This document shows positions 5,660-7,955 of a stretch of 7,955 bases of DNA, piece after piece (position 1 is the first letter of the stretch; every line of letters begins with the position of its first letter). The translations under genes and the position numbers were made by a program. The notes under the pieces are model-generated. The model made no database searches, was not told the origin of the DNA, and saw nothing but the letters and a program-made list of their open reading frames with translations. The DNA lies in contig JAUWVK010000065.1 of assembly GCA_030617485.1 (NCBI GenBank), forward strand, positions 1-7,955, given 5' to 3'. This stretch comes from Gammaproteobacteria bacterium (GTDB taxonomy: Bacteria > Pseudomonadota > Gammaproteobacteria > SZUA-152).

Positions 5660-5663
5660 CAAT

Positions 5664-6305
5664 ATGAAGAAACGAAAATACACTAAAACCCGGCGGGCTC
5701 AACAGCAAGAAGAAACAAGGGAACGAATTGTCGAAGCCGCGGTGATGTTGCACGAGCAGCTTGGCCCGGCGAATACCTCAATTAAGGCCATTGCAGAACA
5801 AGCAGGCGTACAACGGTTGACGGTCTATCGCCACTTCCAGGACGATGCCAGTTTGTTTGAGGCCTGCTCGAGCCATTATTTCGGATTACATCCTCCTCCA
5901 AACATGGCTGATTGGGCAGAAATCGAGAATGCCAGCAAACGTAGCTACGCCGCATTATTGGCCTTTTATCGTTACTATCGTCAGGTTGAAAAAATGTTGG
6001 CGGTAGTTTATCGCGATGTTGATAAGCTTGAGGCACTGCAGAAACCAATGGGTCAGTTTGAAGCATACATCGACCAGGTGAATGATAATCTGGTGGAAGC
6101 CTGGAGCCAGACGCGCAACACCAAAAACCGATTACAGATTACCCTTCGGCATGCGCTACGATTTTCCACGTGGCAATCATTGCAAAAAACAATTTTAAAA
6201 GATGAGAAAATTGCCGGACTTGTGCAAGGCTGGTTGGCAGGTGTTACTGCCCCAAAAATAATGGGATTAAAGGATTCTGGGCTTCCACCTGTCAGAAAGC
6301 CTTAA
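5664..6305 (+). CDS. TetR-family transcriptional regulator
   Basis: The protein is 213 residues, the usual TetR size. After a lysine/arginine-rich start (residues 1-11), the DNA-binding domain spans about 16-65: helix one R-E-R-I-V-E-A-A, the helix-turn-helix T38-S-I-K-A-I-A-E-Q-A-G and V-Q-R-L-T-V-Y-R-H-F (49-58). The helical rest (about 70-205) is the ligand and dimer domain and resembles no family member I can name. No ribosome binding site precedes the ATG; a candidate promoter places the transcript start within a few bases of it, so a leaderless message is likely. The next internal ATG (residue 28) would destroy helix one. It faces the GST-like gene, its likely target along with itself. 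Its stop overlaps that of the convergent AsmA-like gene by 4 bases. Confidence 0.9.
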   Translation: MKKRKYTKTRRAQQQEETRERIVEAAVMLHEQLGPANTSIKAIAEQAGVQRLTVYRHFQDDASLFEACSSHYFGLHPPPNMADWAEIENASKRSYAALLAFYRYYRQVEKMLAVVYRDVDKLEALQKPMGQFEAYIDQVNDNLVEAWSQTRNTKNRLQITLRHALRFSTWQSLQKTILKDEKIAGLVQGWLAGVTAPKIMGLKDSGLPPVRKP

Positions 6306-7093
6306 CGAAATAGGCCTTTTAACTTTTCTTCGACCTTTTTCTTTTCTGCTTCAATCTTGCTATCGGCCTTTTCTTTTAGTTTGGCTTTTTCGGCGTCAAT
6401 TTTTTCCTGGGCTTTGGCTTTCAGTTTGTCGAGCTCAGCATCGATACCTTTCTTTTTGATCTCAGCCATCGCGGCATCGGTCAGCCGTTTTAAAATCTCA
6501 CTGGCTAATTCCGTAGGTGTTGCCCCTTTACTGCCACCCAGATTGCTCATGTTGATGCGAGGTAATTTTAGATCGTAATCCTTGTTGAGCGGCGTCACTT
6601 TAGCCGCAATACTACCCTGCTCAAACGTCAGGCTTTTGATAATTAATAGTGGCTCCTGGCCAGTGGATTGTTCTGTCCCCGACTTCGAGGTCTTACCACC
6701 CGTAAGGTTTTTCTTCAGCTCATTGAGATTGGTCTTTTTATCTTTATTGATCTCAACAAAGATCTGCGGTGCCCGTACAGTAATATGGTTGATGACATAG
6801 GGTTCTTCTTTGAGGGACTGAAGATCAATCCCCAGACCAATTTCACCCAGGGAGAAGGCATGCTTTTCTGTAAAACCCCCGGTCTTGGCAACGGTCAGAC
6901 CGTGGATCGCGCCATCCCCCTCGGTGAGCTTGATGCGGACCTTATCGACCCGCACCGCGGTTTGCGCAGCCTCCGAGCCGTACTTCTCAATGGCGGCCTT
7001 AACGATGGCATCGAGATTGCTCACGGCGTAAAACACTCCCGCCCCTATAGCAATAATTACAATTACGACCAAACCGAGAATGATTTTTTTCAT
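6302..7093 (-). CDS. AsmA-like membrane-anchored protein with C-terminal coiled coil
   Basis: The protein is 263 residues from the ATG at 7093, which has GGTGGA just upstream; a GTG nine bases earlier (7102) is in frame but less likely. A single membrane helix spans about residues 4-24, so the bulk is periplasmic. Residues about 45-180 follow the AsmA/DUF748 style of amphipathic strands: V-R-V-D-K-V-R-I-K-L, G-A-I-H-G-L-T-V, Y-V-I-N-H-I-T-V-R-A-P-Q and T-N-L-N-E-L. Residues about 196-260 are a lysine/glutamate/alanine-rich coiled coil, unusual as a tail for this family. AsmA-like proteins act in envelope lipid transport or outer-membrane assembly; full-length members are 600 or more residues, so this is a short one. 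It lies 77 bases downstream of the aldo/keto reductase on the same strand. Confidence 0.75.
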   Translation of the reverse strand: MKKIILGLVVIVIIAIGAGVFYAVSNLDAIVKAAIEKYGSEAAQTAVRVDKVRIKLTEGDGAIHGLTVAKTGGFTEKHAFSLGEIGLGIDLQSLKEEPYVINHITVRAPQIFVEINKDKKTNLNELKKNLTGGKTSKSGTEQSTGQEPLLIIKSLTFEQGSIAAKVTPLNKDYDLKLPRINMSNLGGSKGATPTELASEILKRLTDAAMAEIKKKGIDAELDKLKAKAQEKIDAEKAKLKEKADSKIEAEKKKVEEKLKGLFR

Positions 7094-7170
7094 GCGTTCC
7101 ACCGATTTATAGAATTAACATCTTTATATTCAGGCTCTAAAAATAGTCGATTCCCTCAACTTCTTCAATC

Positions 7171-7955
7171 TCAGATTGCCCTGATGACATTCACCATTTT
7201 CTTGCGCATCGCCATATCGGGTAAACGACCATAGGCTGCCTGCATATTTTCCTTTAAATGATCAACACGTGAAGTCGCAGGAATAGCACAAGTGACAGCA
7301 GGATGAGAAACAATAAACTTTAAAAAGAATTGGGCCCAGGTCTTACATTCAATGTCACTCGCCCATGCAGGCAATGGATGAGAACCAACGTGATCGAACA
7401 AACCGCCGCGTTGAAACGGTCGATTAATAATCACGGCAATGCCCTTATCTGCTGCCATCGGCAATAAAACCTGCTCTGCTTCTCTATCCAGAAGATTGTA
7501 TGTAAATTGCACAAAATCGAGCTTTTCATTACGCATAATTTTTATAAGCTCTTTGTGGCGACGCCCGTGTGATGTGGTCACGCCCACATAGCGAATTTGT
7601 CCTTCTTTTTTCATGGCATGCAACGTCGGCAAATGGGTTTCCCAATCCATTAAGTTATGCACCTGCATCAGATCCAAACGGGGTAGCCCCCATAACACGC
7701 GGGAATGCTCCATCTTTAAATAACCCTGCCGATTACCATGGGTCCACACCTTAGTTGCAGAAAATAGACCTTTATGATCACCAATGCGCTTCAAACAGAG
7801 CCCAATAACTTTCTCTGCATTACCATACATAGGGGATGAATCCAGCACGCCGCCTCCTCGACGGAGGAACTCACGCACTACCTGTTCCCGCTGATTCATG
7901 ATCACAGCATCTTCCGGATCAATACCAAATGTTATCCAGGACCCAAGACCAATAA
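7171..7955 (-). CDS. Aldo/keto reductase (N-terminus beyond the right edge)
   Basis: The frame stays open from the TGA at 7171 to the window edge. A GTG at 7905 is not the start: upstream codons read I-G-L-G-S-W-I-T-F-G-I-D, the normal first strand of this family. All four catalytic residues of the aldo/keto reductase TIM barrel are visible: Asp in V-L-D-S-S-P, Tyr in P-M-Y-G-N-A-E, Lys in S-A-T-K-V-W and His in M-Q-V-H-N-L. The late motifs I-P-A-T-S-R and H-L-K-E-N correspond to the NADPH-binding region. At least 261 residues are present, so only a short N-terminus is missing, possibly with a twin-arginine signal as in some relatives; this cannot be seen. The product reduces an aldehyde or ketone with NAD(P)H; the substrate is unknown. 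It precedes the AsmA-like gene, perhaps in one unit. Confidence 0.92.
   Translation of the reverse strand, partial: IGLGSWITFGIDPEDAVIMNQREQVVREFLRRGGGVLDSSPMYGNAEKVIGLCLKRIGDHKGLFSATKVWTHGNRQGYLKMEHSRVLWGLPRLDLMQVHNLMDWETHLPTLHAMKKEGQIRYVGVTTSHGRRHKELIKIMRNEKLDFVQFTYNLLDREAEQVLLPMAADKGIAVIINRPFQRGGLFDHVGSHPLPAWASDIECKTWAQFFLKFIVSHPAVTCAIPATSRVDHLKENMQAAYGRLPDMAMRKKMVNVIRAI

Noticed and set aside
6668..7234. A 188-codon plus-strand open frame across the AsmA-like and reductase genes
   Set aside because: It is antisense to two recognisable genes, spans their boundary and has no motif or ribosome site of note.
7905..7955. GTG at 7905 as the start of the aldo/keto reductase
   Set aside because: Codons upstream to the window edge continue the conserved first strand of the family, so the gene is cut by the window, not started there.

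Overview
This window looks like a stretch of gammaproteobacterial chromosome with moderate GC. The evidence is the protein families present (AraC with an N-terminal cupin, TetR, AsmA-like, CopD-like, periplasmic c-type cytochrome), clear AAGGAG-type ribosome binding sites and Sec signal peptides. I cannot name the genus. I saw no tRNA, rRNA, insertion sequence, phage gene or CRISPR array. Genes are densely packed and no gene-free stretch exceeds about 185 bases.

Layout, left to right. Positions 1-501 (minus strand) hold a four-helix CopD-like membrane protein and the first codons of a further gene leaving the window. Positions 614-1531 (minus) encode an AraC-family regulator with a cupin sensor domain. 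It is divergent from a plus-strand cluster at 1715-4018: an exported isochorismatase-fold cysteine hydrolase, a cytoplasmic tandem-rhodanese sulfurtransferase, and a secreted small protein resembling allene oxide cyclase/dirigent beta-barrels. The cluster ends at a strong terminator (4041-4075) that can work in both directions. The 183-base gap between the regulator and the cluster carries a 21-bp-spaced direct repeat placed like an AraC activator site. This is the best candidate here for an uncharacterised system: a regulator plus three enzymes or proteins spread over two compartments.

Positions 4110-5502 (minus) hold a mono-haem cytochrome c and, upstream of it, a glutathione-transferase-fold protein of the metaxin/Faxc-like kind. 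A TetR-family regulator (5664-6305, plus) is divergent from the GST-like gene. The 161-base gap between them is the most structured regulatory DNA in the window: two back-to-back promoters share almost the same -35 box, AATAAAC occurs four times, and two inverted-repeat operator candidates lie at the two start regions. The TetR gene appears to be read from a leaderless or nearly leaderless transcript.

Positions 6302-7955 (minus) hold an AsmA-like membrane-anchored protein with a long charged coiled coil, converging on tetR with overlapping stop codons, and an aldo/keto reductase whose N-terminus runs off the right edge.

Functions are assigned from recognisable motifs only. Substrates are not deducible from the sequence, and all operators and promoters are read by eye.
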